Shown here: piece after piece, positions 1 to 7,955 of the stretch
Position numbering within the stretch: the stretch's first letter is position 1
Layout of the letters: every line of letters starts with the position of its first letter
NCBI RefSeq assembly: GCF_016219575.1
Contig: NZ_JACRMG010000009.1
Coordinates: 496,001 to 560,000 of the forward strand
Origin: Bradyrhizobium sp.
Lineage (GTDB): Bacteria > Pseudomonadota > Alphaproteobacteria > Rhizobiales > Xanthobacteraceae
DNA length: 64,000 nucleotides
Reading direction: 5' to 3'
Position numbers and translations under genes: made by a program
Notes under the pieces: generated by a model
Databases searched by the model: none
Told to the model about the DNA's origin: nothing
The model's input: the letters and a program-made list of their open reading frames with translations, nothing else

Positions 1-945
1 GGGGGGTTCGGCGGGCTGTTCGACCTCAAGGCGGCGGGCTTCAGGGATCCGGTCCTGGTGGCCGCCACCGACGGCGTCGGGACCAAGGTCAAGATCGCGA
101 TTGATACCGCCCTGCATGGCGGAATCGGCATCGATCTGGTCGCCATGTCGGTCAACGATCTCGTCGTACAGGGCGCCGAGCCCCTGTTCTTCCTCGACTA
201 CTTTGCCTGCGGCAAACTCGATCCCGAGGCGACTGCGGCGATCGTCGCCGGCGTTGCGGAAGGCTGCCGGGAAAGCGGCTGCGCGCTGATCGGCGGCGAG
301 ACCGCGGAAATGCCCGGCCTGTACAAGGACGGCGATTACGATCTTGCGGGCTTTGCGGTCGGCGCGGCCGAACGCGGCACGCTGCTGCCGCGAGGCGATA
401 TCGCGGCCGGCGATGCGGTGATCGGGCTCGCTTCTTCCGGCGTCCATTCCAACGGCTTTTCGCTGGTGCGCAAGATCGTCGAGAATTCGCGGATTGCCTG
501 GGACGCACCGGCGCCGTTCTCGCCGGTCATGACGCTCGGCGGCGCGCTGCTGACGCCGACCAAACTCTACGTCAAGTCCTGCCTGCGCGCGATCCGCGAG
601 ACCGGCGCGGTGAAGGGCCTGGCCCATATCACCGGCGGCGGCTTCACCGACAACATCCCGCGCGTGCTGCCGAAGCATCTCGGGGTACGCATCGACCTGG
701 CGCGGCTGCCGGTGCTGCCGGTGTTCAAATGGCTGGCGGCGCAGGGCGGCATCGCCGAGCTCGAACTGCTGCGCACCTTCAACTGCGGCATCGGCATGAT
801 CGCCATCGTCAAGCCCGACGCCGTCGAAGAGGTCACCCGGGTTTTCACCGAGAGCGGCGAGACCGTCGCCTTGCTCGGCGAGGTGATCGAGGCCAAAGGC
901 GAGCATCGCGTGGTCTATAACGGTCACCTCGATCTGGCGCTCTGA
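1..945 (+). CDS. purM: Phosphoribosylformylglycinamidine cyclo-ligase, 5'-truncated by the window edge
   Basis: AIR synthetase closes FGAM to aminoimidazole ribotide with ATP, the fifth step of cytosolic purine synthesis. The open frame runs from base 1, so the start lies outside the window; 314 residues are visible. The first residues read [14 protein letters not shown] and lead into ATDGVGTK, the conserved PurM nucleotide-binding motif. GGETAEMPG and the late [15 protein letters not shown] segment (here [14 protein letters not shown]) are further family signatures. Roughly 40-50 N-terminal residues should be missing. Its TGA shares one base with the ATG of purN, so the two are translationally coupled. 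The call is very secure. Confidence 0.97.
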   Translation, partial: GGFGGLFDLKAAGFRDPVLVAATDGVGTKVKIAIDTALHGGIGIDLVAMSVNDLVVQGAEPLFFLDYFACGKLDPEATAAIVAGVAEGCRESGCALIGGETAEMPGLYKDGDYDLAGFAVGAAERGTLLPRGDIAAGDAVIGLASSGVHSNGFSLVRKIVENSRIAWDAPAPFSPVMTLGGALLTPTKLYVKSCLRAIRETGAVKGLAHITGGGFTDNIPRVLPKHLGVRIDLARLPVLPVFKWLAAQGGIAELELLRTFNCGIGMIAIVKPDAVEEVTRVFTESGETVALLGEVIEAKGEHRVVYNGHLDLAL

Positions 946-1598
946 TGAAACGCCGCGTCGCCATCCTGATTTCGGGGCGCGGATCCAACATGGCCGCGCT
1001 GATCGAGGCCGCGAAGGCCGGCGACTTCCCGGCTGAAATTGCCGTGGTGATCTCCAACCGCGCGGATGCCGCCGGCCTCGACCGGGCGAGAGCGAACGGC
1101 GTTGCGACTGAAATCGTCGAGAGCAAGCCGTTCGGCAAGGACCGCGCCGCGTTCGAGAAGGTGCTCGAGGAAAGCCTCGCCCGGCACCGTGCCGAGCTGA
1201 TTTGTCTGGGCGGCTTCATGCGGCTCTTCACGGCCGAATTCGTGCAGCGCTGGCACGGGCGGATGCTCAACATCCATCCATCGCTGCTGCCGTCGTTCCC
1301 CGGGCTCGATCCGCACGGCCAGGCGCTGAAGGCGGGCGTGAAGATTTCGGGTGCGACCGTGCACTTCGTCATTCCCGAGACCGACGCCGGTCCCATCGTG
1401 ATGCAGGGCGCAGTTCCCGTGCACGATGACGATACGGCCGAGGCGCTGTCGCAGCGGATCCTCTCCGTGGAGCACCGCATCTATCCCGAAGCGTTGCGAT
1501 TGCTGGCGAGCGGCCGGCTCCGCCTGGAAGGCGACCTCTGCAAGATCGCGGGCGGCGCAGGAAGCGGTGAGCCCCTGATCTCGCCGTTGGCGAGATAA
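945..1598 (+). CDS. purN: Phosphoribosylglycinamide formyltransferase
   Basis: GART transfers a formyl group from 10-formyl-THF to GAR in purine synthesis. The 217-residue length is normal for the family. The phosphate-binding GRGSNM is at residues 11-16. The catalytic triad is present: Asn109 and His111 in LNIHPSLLPSFPG, and Asp147 in PETDAGP. The ATG shares its first base with the purM stop, which fixes the start and indicates a purMN operon. A GC-rich hairpin follows 14 bases after the stop. Confidence 0.97.
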   Translation: MKRRVAILISGRGSNMAALIEAAKAGDFPAEIAVVISNRADAAGLDRARANGVATEIVESKPFGKDRAAFEKVLEESLARHRAELICLGGFMRLFTAEFVQRWHGRMLNIHPSLLPSFPGLDPHGQALKAGVKISGATVHFVIPETDAGPIVMQGAVPVHDDDTAEALSQRILSVEHRIYPEALRLLASGRLRLEGDLCKIAGGAGSGEPLISPLAR

Positions 1599-1611
1599 AG
1601 CCAAAAAGGAA

Positions 1612-1635
1612 ATCCCCCGGCAACGCCGGGGGGAT
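1612..1635. terminator. Bidirectional terminator hairpin between purN and the cold-shock gene
   Basis: ATCCCCCGGC, a 3-base loop AAC, then GCCGGGGGGAT form a very GC-rich stem with one bulged G. It sits between two convergent genes and can serve both. There is no long T-run on the plus strand, so the terminator role is inferred from stability and position. Confidence 0.6.
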
Positions 1636-1665
1636 CATCATGAACCTGTGCGGATCGTGATAGTC

Positions 1666-1875
1666 TTAGGTGACCTTGAGATTTTCCGCGGACTGTTTGC
1701 CGCGATTTTCGACAAGGTCGTATTCAACCGTCTGGTTTTCATTGAGGGTCGAGAGTCCGGCACGCTCCACGGCAGAGATGTGGACGAACACGTCCCTGTC
1801 GCCGCCCTGGGGCTTGATGAACCCGTATCCCTTGGTCGGGTTGAACCATTTAACGGTGCCTTTGTAGCTCGGCAT
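1666..1875 (-). CDS. Cold-shock domain protein (CspA family)
   Basis: A 69-residue single cold-shock domain, the usual length for the family. It binds single-stranded RNA and DNA and acts as an RNA chaperone. RNP1 appears as KGYGFIKP (residues 15-22) and RNP2 as DVFVHISAV (28-36), with the aromatic residues expected to stack on bases. The start has AGGAG about 8 bases upstream (minus strand). More than 350 bases separate it from the next gene, room for a long leader as is common for csp mRNAs, but I cannot show cold regulation from the sequence. Confidence 0.95.
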   Translation of the reverse strand: MPSYKGTVKWFNPTKGYGFIKPQGGDRDVFVHISAVERAGLSTLNENQTVEYDLVENRGKQSAENLKVT

Positions 1876-2236
1876 CGCTAGTCTCCTGGTCTGGACGAAA
1901 AAAAGACGCGGTCACGTCTCCCAACGTGCCACGCCACAAGCGGCTTCCGGGTGTCTTCTTGTATTTCCAAGTCGCGAAAACGCACAGTCAAACGGCCTAG
2001 ATCCGATTGTGCGAGTGATTGCAACACGAAACCTGCACATTAGCAAGCACATGGCGGGCGGCGCGCGTTGTCGCAGCTTCGGGTGACCTGTGGCAGGGGC
2101 ACCACAACGACGGCTATTCGGGCTTTGACGGGGTTCCCAAGCGATTGACGCTCCCGGCGAACTGGGGGCAAATCGGTCGCCGAGCGGCAGGAATCCGGCG
2201 CAGCCGAGGCCGGCGCTCGCGGTGGGATCGGAATTC
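1876..2236. other. Intergenic region upstream of the cold-shock gene and the autotransporter gene
   Basis: Divergent 360-base region with no convincing coding frame. On the minus strand it holds the cspA-type leader; TTGACT near 1985 is a possible -35 but a good -10 is not obvious. A single ACGAAACC at 2026-2033 resembles a half-site of the element described at 21535, without the rest of that element. Promoters must be here but cannot be placed with confidence. Confidence 0.4.
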
Positions 2237-3364
2237 ATGCGCTGCGCATCGCGGCCTTCACTGGCAGGGGAGACCGGGGCGGGCCGCAGGATGGTCCGGG
2301 CCATTGCGATGGCCATTGCGCTGGCGATTGGGGCGATATCGTCGGCCGAAGCCCAGCTGGTGCCGTCGCCCTCACCGACGCCTACGCCGGGCATCACGAT
2401 CATCAGTTCCGACATCTCGGCCAACCAGGCCGTGGGCAATCTCGGCAGCAGTTTTCTGGAGCGACTCGCGGGTCAGGCGACCAACGGCGTGGACCGGATC
2501 GGGCGAGGCAATCCCGGCGGCGGCGGCGCTTCGGAAGCGACCGAAGCGCCGAAATTCCGCGCCTGGGTCGAAGGCTACGGCTTGTCGTCGAGGACCGATG
2601 CCCAGGGCGATTTCGCCGGCGACCGCCGCACCACCTGGGGCGGCGTGGCCGGCATCGGCGCGACGGTCGGACCCGGCGTAAACTTTGGCCTTTCCGTCGA
2701 CCAGAGCCGCAGCAAGATCGATGTGCCGCTCGCCTTCCAATGGGCCACCCTCGATCTCACCCAGGTTGGCGCCAGCTTCTCCATCGACAAGGGGCCCTGG
2801 ACCCTGGCCGGCGCGTTCGTGCACGGCTTCGGCAAGGTCAATTCGAACCGCGACACCGGTGCGGGCATTGCGGTTGCCGACTACAACGCCGCGCTGGACG
2901 GGGGAATCGTCGAACTCGACTACTACTGGATGAAGGACGAATTCCGCATCGTCCCGAAAATCGCCCTCGAATATGTGCGCTCCTCGACGGACGCATTTAC
3001 CGAGCAAGGCGCGGCCTTCTTCCTGGTGACGGCAAGCAATGCGACGGCGGAGCGGGCGAGGGCGCTGATCGGCGCGGAGGTCGGGCGTTACTTCATCTTC
3101 GACCGGAAGATCCTCGACCTGTCGGCCTATGGCAAGTTCATCGACAATTTCCACCAGAGCTTCAGCACGGTCACCGTCAGCATTCCCGGCTTCCAGCCCG
3201 TCAGCGTCCAGGGGATCGGCGAGAGCCGTTACGGGGCGGATGCGGGCGCTGCGGCCTCGCTCAGCCTGACCAACAGTTTCCGTCTCTATGCGCGCTACGA
3301 CGGCAAGTTCCGCGAGCACTTTCAATCGCACCAGGGCCTGGCCGGCCTTGAAGTGCGATGGTAG
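2237..3364 (+). CDS. Autotransporter beta-barrel domain protein
   Basis: Secreted outer-membrane protein of about 375 residues. A hydrophobic signal segment (VRAIAMAIALAIGAISSAEA) ends in a plausible AEA cleavage site, then a Pro/Ser/Thr spacer, about 70 residues of linker, and a C-terminal barrel of about 265 residues with alternating aromatic beta-strands. It ends in Arg-Trp, the terminal aromatic typical of outer-membrane barrels. The passenger is almost absent, so it may be a barrel with a short surface segment rather than a full autotransporter. Start is uncertain: GTG 2222, ATG 2237 and ATG 2291 are in frame, and only the last puts the signal peptide at the very N-terminus. Confidence 0.8.
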   Translation: MRCASRPSLAGETGAGRRMVRAIAMAIALAIGAISSAEAQLVPSPSPTPTPGITIISSDISANQAVGNLGSSFLERLAGQATNGVDRIGRGNPGGGGASEATEAPKFRAWVEGYGLSSRTDAQGDFAGDRRTTWGGVAGIGATVGPGVNFGLSVDQSRSKIDVPLAFQWATLDLTQVGASFSIDKGPWTLAGAFVHGFGKVNSNRDTGAGIAVADYNAALDGGIVELDYYWMKDEFRIVPKIALEYVRSSTDAFTEQGAAFFLVTASNATAERARALIGAEVGRYFIFDRKILDLSAYGKFIDNFHQSFSTVTVSIPGFQPVSVQGIGESRYGADAGAAASLSLTNSFRLYARYDGKFREHFQSHQGLAGLEVRW

Positions 3365-3368
3365 CGAA

Positions 3369-4412
3369 CTAGCCTGGCCCCGTAGCGGTATAGCCGCGCA
3401 ACCCAAAATTCTCCCGCGTTTCCTGCATCAGCGGCACCAGATCGCTGGGATGGATGAATTCGTCCCGGAAGCAGGGATAAGCCCTCGGATCGAAAATCTT
3501 CTTCAGCCAGTCGATGACGATCTTGTGCCGCTCCGAATTGCGAAACTCCTTGTGATAGGTGATCCAGAGGTCGGTATGATGGCTGACGCCCATATCGACG
3601 GGGATCAGCGGCGCGCCGAGCGCCACCGATGCGGTCGGCAGGAAGCCGACGCCGGCCCCGCGCTCGACCGCATAGAGCACGCCGATGGAGGAGTTGGTCT
3701 TGATGCCGACCACGCCTTCGAGCGAGGTGATGCCGAGGATGCGCGCATAGGCGTTGTCGTCGATCTGCGGCGCATTCTGCTTGATGATGCGGTGGTTCTT
3801 CAGCTCCGCCAGCGTCTTCGGCACGCCGAACAGCTTGCGGTAGCCTTCCGAGACGAAGGGATAGACGTGGAGGCGGCCGATCCGCGCCGCGATCAGGTCC
3901 GGATTGGTCGGACGCTCGAACTGGATCGCAATGTCGGTTTCCAGTCGACCGACGTCGGCCTGTTCCATGGCGCAACGCAGGTCGACGGTGATCTTGCGAT
4001 AGGTTTTCTGGAAATCGATCAGCCGCGGCAGGATCCAGAAATTGCCTGGTCCCTCGGTGACGGCGACGCGCACCGTTCCGGTGCTGGTGCCTGAGGCTCG
4101 CGACGCGCAGCGGAAGATGTTGAAGGCATGCCGCTCCATTTCCGTGAGGTCGGCGATCATCGCAAGGCCTTCCTCGGAGATCGTCAGCCCGCTCTGGTCG
4201 CGCAGGAACAGCCGGCACCCGATCCGCTCCTCCAGCCGGTCGATCCGTCGCATCAACGTGGTGCTGGTGACGCCCAGGAGGTCGGCGGCGTTGCGGAAAC
4301 TCTTGTAGCGCGCGCAGGCCAGAAACGACTTCAGGTCATCCCAGGATGCGTCCAGGGAGTCCTCGGGCCTGTGCTGCGCGAACGCAGCACCCCGGTGCAA
4401 TAGTTGCTGCAT
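3369..4412 (-). CDS. LysR-family transcriptional regulator
   Basis: 347 residues. A winged HTH occupies about residues 25-85 (DLKSFLACARYKSFRNAADL, then LGVTSTTLMRRIDRLEERIG), followed by a LysR substrate-binding domain from about 110. It is divergent from the GNAT-GNAT-isochorismatase-like cluster starting at 4481, with only about 70 bases between, the standard arrangement for a LysR regulator and its target. It may therefore control that cluster in response to a small ligand. The N-terminal 20 or so residues before the HTH may be over-called, since internal start codons are possible. Confidence 0.92.
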   Translation of the reverse strand: MQQLLHRGAAFAQHRPEDSLDASWDDLKSFLACARYKSFRNAADLLGVTSTTLMRRIDRLEERIGCRLFLRDQSGLTISEEGLAMIADLTEMERHAFNIFRCASRASGTSTGTVRVAVTEGPGNFWILPRLIDFQKTYRKITVDLRCAMEQADVGRLETDIAIQFERPTNPDLIAARIGRLHVYPFVSEGYRKLFGVPKTLAELKNHRIIKQNAPQIDDNAYARILGITSLEGVVGIKTNSSIGVLYAVERGAGVGFLPTASVALGAPLIPVDMGVSHHTDLWITYHKEFRNSERHKIVIDWLKKIFDPRAYPCFRDEFIHPSDLVPLMQETRENFGLRGYTATGPG

Positions 4413-4480
4413 ACCCCATATCCCCGCCCGCTTAAGTTGCTCAACGAGGGCTCGAGCAACGATAGAGGCGCAACCTGGAC

Positions 4481-5092
4481 ATGGAAAGGGCCTGTTTTAC
4501 CGCACGGCACGATTTCGACTTCCTGCCGACCACCGCCAGGGTCGAAGTCCGGCCGGCAACGTTCGAGGAAATGCCGGCCGTTGCCGCCATGGCGCGCAGC
4601 ATGGTGCCGGGGGTTCAGATCGGGGAGCAGGGGCTTCTGCAGCACCACCTGCATGACCCCGAGTGCATCCTGGTCTTCGCCCGGAAGGGCGGTCTGCTCG
4701 GCGGCATGGCGTTTCTCTATCTCAACGAGCGCGGGCACGACGCGCTGATGTCAGGCGAATTGTCGCCGACGCACCCGGACTTCTCGTTGCTCGCCGGCGC
4801 GAATGAGCAGGTAGCCGCCATCTACATCTGGGCGATCGGTGCGACCGGCCGCGGCATCGCGGGATTGGGCAAGATGGCCGCGCATCTGCGCAAGCCGCGC
4901 TATGTCGACGCCAACTGCTTCGCACAACCGTCAACGGCGGCGGGCCGCGATCTGATGATCGCGACGGGCTTCCGGCCGATCGCAAGTTCACAGCCCGACC
5001 TCTGGTGCTACGAGCGGCCGTGGAAGCGGCTGCCCGCGGGCCTCGGCGCATCCAATTTCACACAAGGGAGCATTTCAGATGCACGGTACTAG
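4481..5092 (+). CDS. GNAT-like acyltransferase fold protein, first gene of cluster
   Basis: 203 residues with weak GNAT character: RPATFEEMPAVAAMARSM resembles the beta1-alpha1 entry and VDANCFAQPSTAAGRDLM plus ATGFRPI the C-terminal part of the fold. The usual Q/RxxGxG/A acetyl-CoA loop is poorly preserved (GATGRGIAGLGKMAAHL, about residues 121-137, could be it). No signal peptide, so cytoplasmic. It overlaps the next gene by 14 bases and faces a LysR regulator. The substrate is unknown. Confidence 0.7.
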   Translation: MERACFTARHDFDFLPTTARVEVRPATFEEMPAVAAMARSMVPGVQIGEQGLLQHHLHDPECILVFARKGGLLGGMAFLYLNERGHDALMSGELSPTHPDFSLLAGANEQVAAIYIWAIGATGRGIAGLGKMAAHLRKPRYVDANCFAQPSTAAGRDLMIATGFRPIASSQPDLWCYERPWKRLPAGLGASNFTQGSISDARY

Positions 5093-5690
5093 ACCCGCGA
5101 AGCCGCCTGCACGCGCGATCACCATTCGTCTCGCCCGCGACCCCAACGACCTGATGACGGTGACCGCGATCCGCTCTGCGGTCTACCTTGCCGAGCAGGA
5201 TTGCCCGATCGAGGAAGAATTCGACGGCAACGATCTCTGCGCGGCGCACTTCCTCGGATTCATCGGCAGCGAGCCGGCGGGCTGCCTTCGCGTCCGCTTC
5301 TTCGGCGAGTTTGCCAAGATCGAGCGGCTGGCCGTGCGGCATCAATTCCGCCGCACGCGGGTCTCCTTCAAGCTGGTGCAGGCCGCCGTCGAATACATCA
5401 AGCGCAAGGGCTTTCGGAAGATCTACGGCCTTGCGCAGGACAGGCTCGTGAATTTCTGGGCGCATTTCGGCGGACGCCCGCTCGAGGGCGGCCGCAAGGT
5501 CACCTTCTCCGACTTTTCCTACACCGAGATGGTGTTCGACATCGAGCCGGGCCCCGATGCGATCACGATCAAGAGCGATCCCTATGTGATCATCCGACCC
5601 GAGGGCGACTGGGACCGTCCCGGCGTGCTGGATCTTTCGGCCGAGCGCGAGGTGACGTCGCCCTTGCGCGACGTCACCGCGGGGACATGA
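5079..5690 (+). CDS. GNAT-family N-acyltransferase, second gene of cluster
   Basis: 203 residues. Residues 15-125 carry a clearer GNAT domain: ITIRLARDPNDLMTVTAIR at beta1-alpha1, then AGCLRVRFF and KIERLAVRHQFRRTRVSFKL, where RRTRVSFKL occupies the acyl-CoA pyrophosphate loop. A tail of about 45 residues follows the domain. Overall layout recalls N-acyl amino acid and acyl-homoserine-lactone-type synthases as well as simple acetyltransferases; the sequence does not decide. It overlaps both neighbours (14 and 4 bases), indicating translational coupling. Confidence 0.8.
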   Translation: MHGTRPAKPPARAITIRLARDPNDLMTVTAIRSAVYLAEQDCPIEEEFDGNDLCAAHFLGFIGSEPAGCLRVRFFGEFAKIERLAVRHQFRRTRVSFKLVQAAVEYIKRKGFRKIYGLAQDRLVNFWAHFGGRPLEGGRKVTFSDFSYTEMVFDIEPGPDAITIKSDPYVIIRPEGDWDRPGVLDLSAEREVTSPLRDVTAGT

Positions 5691-6223
5691 GCCGCGGGTA
5701 TCCGCCGATCCTCGTCTGCGCCGACCTCCAGGTCCAGTATCTGGGCGAGGAGTGCGGGGCAGATCGCGCAGCCGCGCGATTGCTTGCCCTGCTCGAGTTG
5801 TGGCGCGCGGAATTGTGGCCGGTGCTGCACCTCAAGCGGATCGCACAGGCCGCATGGTTCGATCCGGCGTCGAACCTCAGCGAGTGGTCGGCGGCGTTCC
5901 GCCCGCGGCCGGGGGAGATGGTGTTCGAGCACCCGCTGCCATCGGCCTACAGCGCGTCGCGCTTTGCCGAATACATGGCGAGCATGAGGGGCGTTCATTG
6001 CCTGGTGGCGGGTTGTTCTCTCGACGAAAGCATTCTGGCCACCGTCATCGAGGGATTTCACCGCGGTCACCGCTTCTGCGTCGTCGGCGATGCCGTGACC
6101 TGCGTGCCCTCGGCCGCCGGCAATGCCGAGGGGCATCATGCAGCGATGATGCGCGCGATCGGCAAGTTTGCAGCGGTCGAACAGAGTTCCGGTCTGATCG
6201 CGGCGGCAGCGAGTGACGCCTGA
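5687..6223 (+). CDS. Isochorismatase-fold (cysteine hydrolase-like) protein with replaced catalytic residues
   Basis: 178 residues, start ATG overlapping the upstream stop as ATGA. The fold is recognisable: ILVCADLQ supplies the usual Asp (Asp13), GEMVFEHPLPSAYS is the segment that normally carries the Lys, and VAGCSLDESILATVIEGF is the segment that normally carries the nucleophile. In alignment the Lys position is His82 and the Cys position is Ser115 (a different Cys lies at 110). It may be a non-hydrolytic binding protein or use a Ser. A 9-bp hairpin spans its stop codon. Confidence 0.8.
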   Translation: MSRGYPPILVCADLQVQYLGEECGADRAAARLLALLELWRAELWPVLHLKRIAQAAWFDPASNLSEWSAAFRPRPGEMVFEHPLPSAYSASRFAEYMASMRGVHCLVAGCSLDESILATVIEGFHRGHRFCVVGDAVTCVPSAAGNAEGHHAAMMRAIGKFAAVEQSSGLIAAAASDA

Positions 6224-6232
6224 GGCGTCACT
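6212..6232. terminator. Convergent terminator-like hairpin over the stop of the isochorismatase-like gene
   Basis: AGTGACGCC, loop TGA, GGCGTCACT: a perfect 9-bp stem. The loop is the stop codon of the plus-strand gene and the right arm abuts the stop of rnd on the minus strand. Its position between convergent genes suggests shared termination. Confidence 0.6.
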
Positions 6233-7384
6233 TCAGTGCCGGTCCACCCGGACAACGCGGCCCTTTTCGATCGCCAGCGCCAGCTTGCCGTGCTTCAGCG
6301 ACAGGGCCGCCTCGCCGAACAGCTCGCGGCGCCAGCCGTGCAGGGCGGCGACGTCGGCCTGGTCGTTGGCTGCGATCTGCTCGAGATCGTCGACGGTGGC
6401 GATCACCTTGCTGGCCACCGCGTGCCGCTCCGAGGTCATGCGCAGCAGCACCTTCAGGAGCTCGATGATGGCCGTGCCGTTTGAATTGTTGCGCGGCTTT
6501 TCCAGCTTCGGCAGCGAGTGCGGATCGCGGGCGAGTCCGCGCTGCACGGCCGCGATGATGTCGTTGCCCCATTTCGAGCGGTCGAAGCCTTTCGGCAGCG
6601 AGCGTAGGTTGGCGAGCTTCTCCAGCGAGGTCGGCGCATGCGTCACGATATCGCCGACCGCATCGTCCTTGAGCACGCGGCCGCGCGGCACATCGCGGCT
6701 CTGGGCCTCGGTTTCGCGCCAGGCCGCGACTTCCATCAGGATGGCCAGTTCCTTCGGCTTGCGCACCCGCGTCTTCAGCCGCTCCCAGGCGCGCTCGGGA
6801 TGGAAGTCGTAGGTGCGCGGCGAGGTGAGGACTTCCATCTCCTCGCTGACCCAGTTGTTGCGGCCGCGCTTCTTGAGGTCCGCATCGAGCGAGGCGAAGA
6901 CGTCGCGCAAATGGGTGACGTCGGAGACCGCGTAATGCATCTGCTCCTTGGAGAGCGGACGGCGGGACCAGTCGGTGAAGCGGTGGGTCTTGTCGGGCCG
7001 ATGGCCGGTTACCCGCTCGACCAGCTGGTCGTAGGCGATGCTGTCGCCATAGCCGAGCACCATGGCCGCCACCTGGGTGTCGAAGATCGGATGCGGGATG
7101 ATGCCGGCGAGATGAAACACGATCTCGATGTCCTGGCGCGCGGCATGAAACACCTTCAGCACCGCCTCGTTGGACATCAGGTCGAAGAAGGGTTTGAGGT
7201 CGATGCCTTCCGCCAGCGCATCGATGATGACGGCCTCATCCGGGCTGGCCATCTGCACGACGCAGAGCAGCGGGTAATAGGTCGACTCCCGCAGGAATTC
7301 GGTATCGACGGTGATGACGGGGAACTTGGCGAGCCGGGAGCAGACGTCCGCGAGTTCGGCGGTGGTCGAAATCAGGTGATCCAT
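6233..7384 (-). CDS. rnd: Ribonuclease D
   Basis: 3'-5' exoribonuclease that trims tRNA precursors and other small RNAs. At 383 residues it matches the family. DEDD-y catalytic residues are visible: Asp27 and Glu29 in VDTEFLRE, Asp85 in HAARQDIEI, Tyr151 and Asp155 in [13 protein letters not shown] region follows at about 210-290 with a further C-terminal helical domain. The chosen ATG gives MDHLISTT; the frame stays open for 58 codons upstream, but that stretch contains strong hairpins and no family similarity. Confidence 0.95.
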   Translation of the reverse strand: MDHLISTTAELADVCSRLAKFPVITVDTEFLRESTYYPLLCVVQMASPDEAVIIDALAEGIDLKPFFDLMSNEAVLKVFHAARQDIEIVFHLAGIIPHPIFDTQVAAMVLGYGDSIAYDQLVERVTGHRPDKTHRFTDWSRRPLSKEQMHYAVSDVTHLRDVFASLDADLKKRGRNNWVSEEMEVLTSPRTYDFHPERAWERLKTRVRKPKELAILMEVAAWRETEAQSRDVPRGRVLKDDAVGDIVTHAPTSLEKLANLRSLPKGFDRSKWGNDIIAAVQRGLARDPHSLPKLEKPRNNSNGTAIIELLKVLLRMTSERHAVASKVIATVDDLEQIAANDQADVAALHGWRRELFGEAALSLKHGKLALAIEKGRVVRVDRH

Positions 7385-7719
7385 GCACAGTCCATGACGT
7401 TTCCCGCACTGCCGATCTGTCCTTCCCTTGGCTCCGCAGCGTGCGGGGCCGGGACGGCAGACCGAAAGGCAGCGCTGGAATTTTGCCTTCCTGTGCCCAA
7501 CGGTTTCCGAAGCTCGCCTCGAAGCTCGCCCTGAGGCGGGCTTCGGAAACCGGGGCACAAGGTCAACGCGTCGGCCGAAAGCGCTGATAAGTCAAGGGTC
7601 TTGTGGGCAAATTTGAAGGTTGCGTTCGGTCCGGCCGGCTTTCTGCCAGGCCGGACCGAGGCATCGCGACCACCGGTGGGCGGCCGCAATTTCCGCGAAT
7701 GGGCTGCTTTTGCTCGGGA
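7385..7719. other. Intergenic region with two strong inverted repeats upstream of rnd
   Basis: No gene recognised. At 7492-7559 a long imperfect inverted repeat pairs TGTGCCC with GGGCACA, GGTTTCCGAAGC with GCTTCGGAAACC, and CGCCT with AGGCG, about 24 pairs in all around a 14-base loop. At 7626-7659 a second hairpin pairs TCGGTCCGGCC with GGCCGGACCGA. The second lies downstream of the 36-residue membrane-protein gene on the minus strand and may end it; the first would lie in the rnd leader if transcription starts upstream. Confidence 0.65.
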
Positions 7720-7830
7720 TCAGTAGTGACGCACGTGCTTGGACGGGCGCCGCCCGGACGGGACGGCCAGCACGGCAAGGCAAAGGGCGATCATCATCAG
7801 GCCCATGAATTCGAAGGCAAACGCGTCCAT
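7720..7830 (-). CDS. 36-residue single-pass membrane protein, hypothetical
   Basis: Very small gene with a strong GGGGGA ribosome site 7 bases before the ATG on the minus strand. The product starts MDAFAFEFMGLMMIALCLAV, one membrane segment from about residue 8 to 24, followed by a basic tail SGRRPSKHVRHY. The clean RBS, hydrophobic segment and basic end support a real micro-protein. No function can be assigned. Confidence 0.55.
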   Translation of the reverse strand: MDAFAFEFMGLMMIALCLAVLAVPSGRRPSKHVRHY

Positions 7831-7955
7831 GGAATTTCCCCCAACAGGGTCGCTAGACTTGTCGGGGTCGCGTTGAGCGTTTCTTAATTTGCCGAAACCG
7901 GCCGGACGCGCGCGATTCGATGGTGCACGCCGCCTTAACAAGCTCGGTTAACGCT

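Noticed and set aside
2372..3406. Long 344-codon minus-strand frame opposite the autotransporter gene
   Set aside because: It is a shadow of the GC-rich coding strand; the plus-strand product has a signal peptide and barrel pattern, while this frame has no family features.
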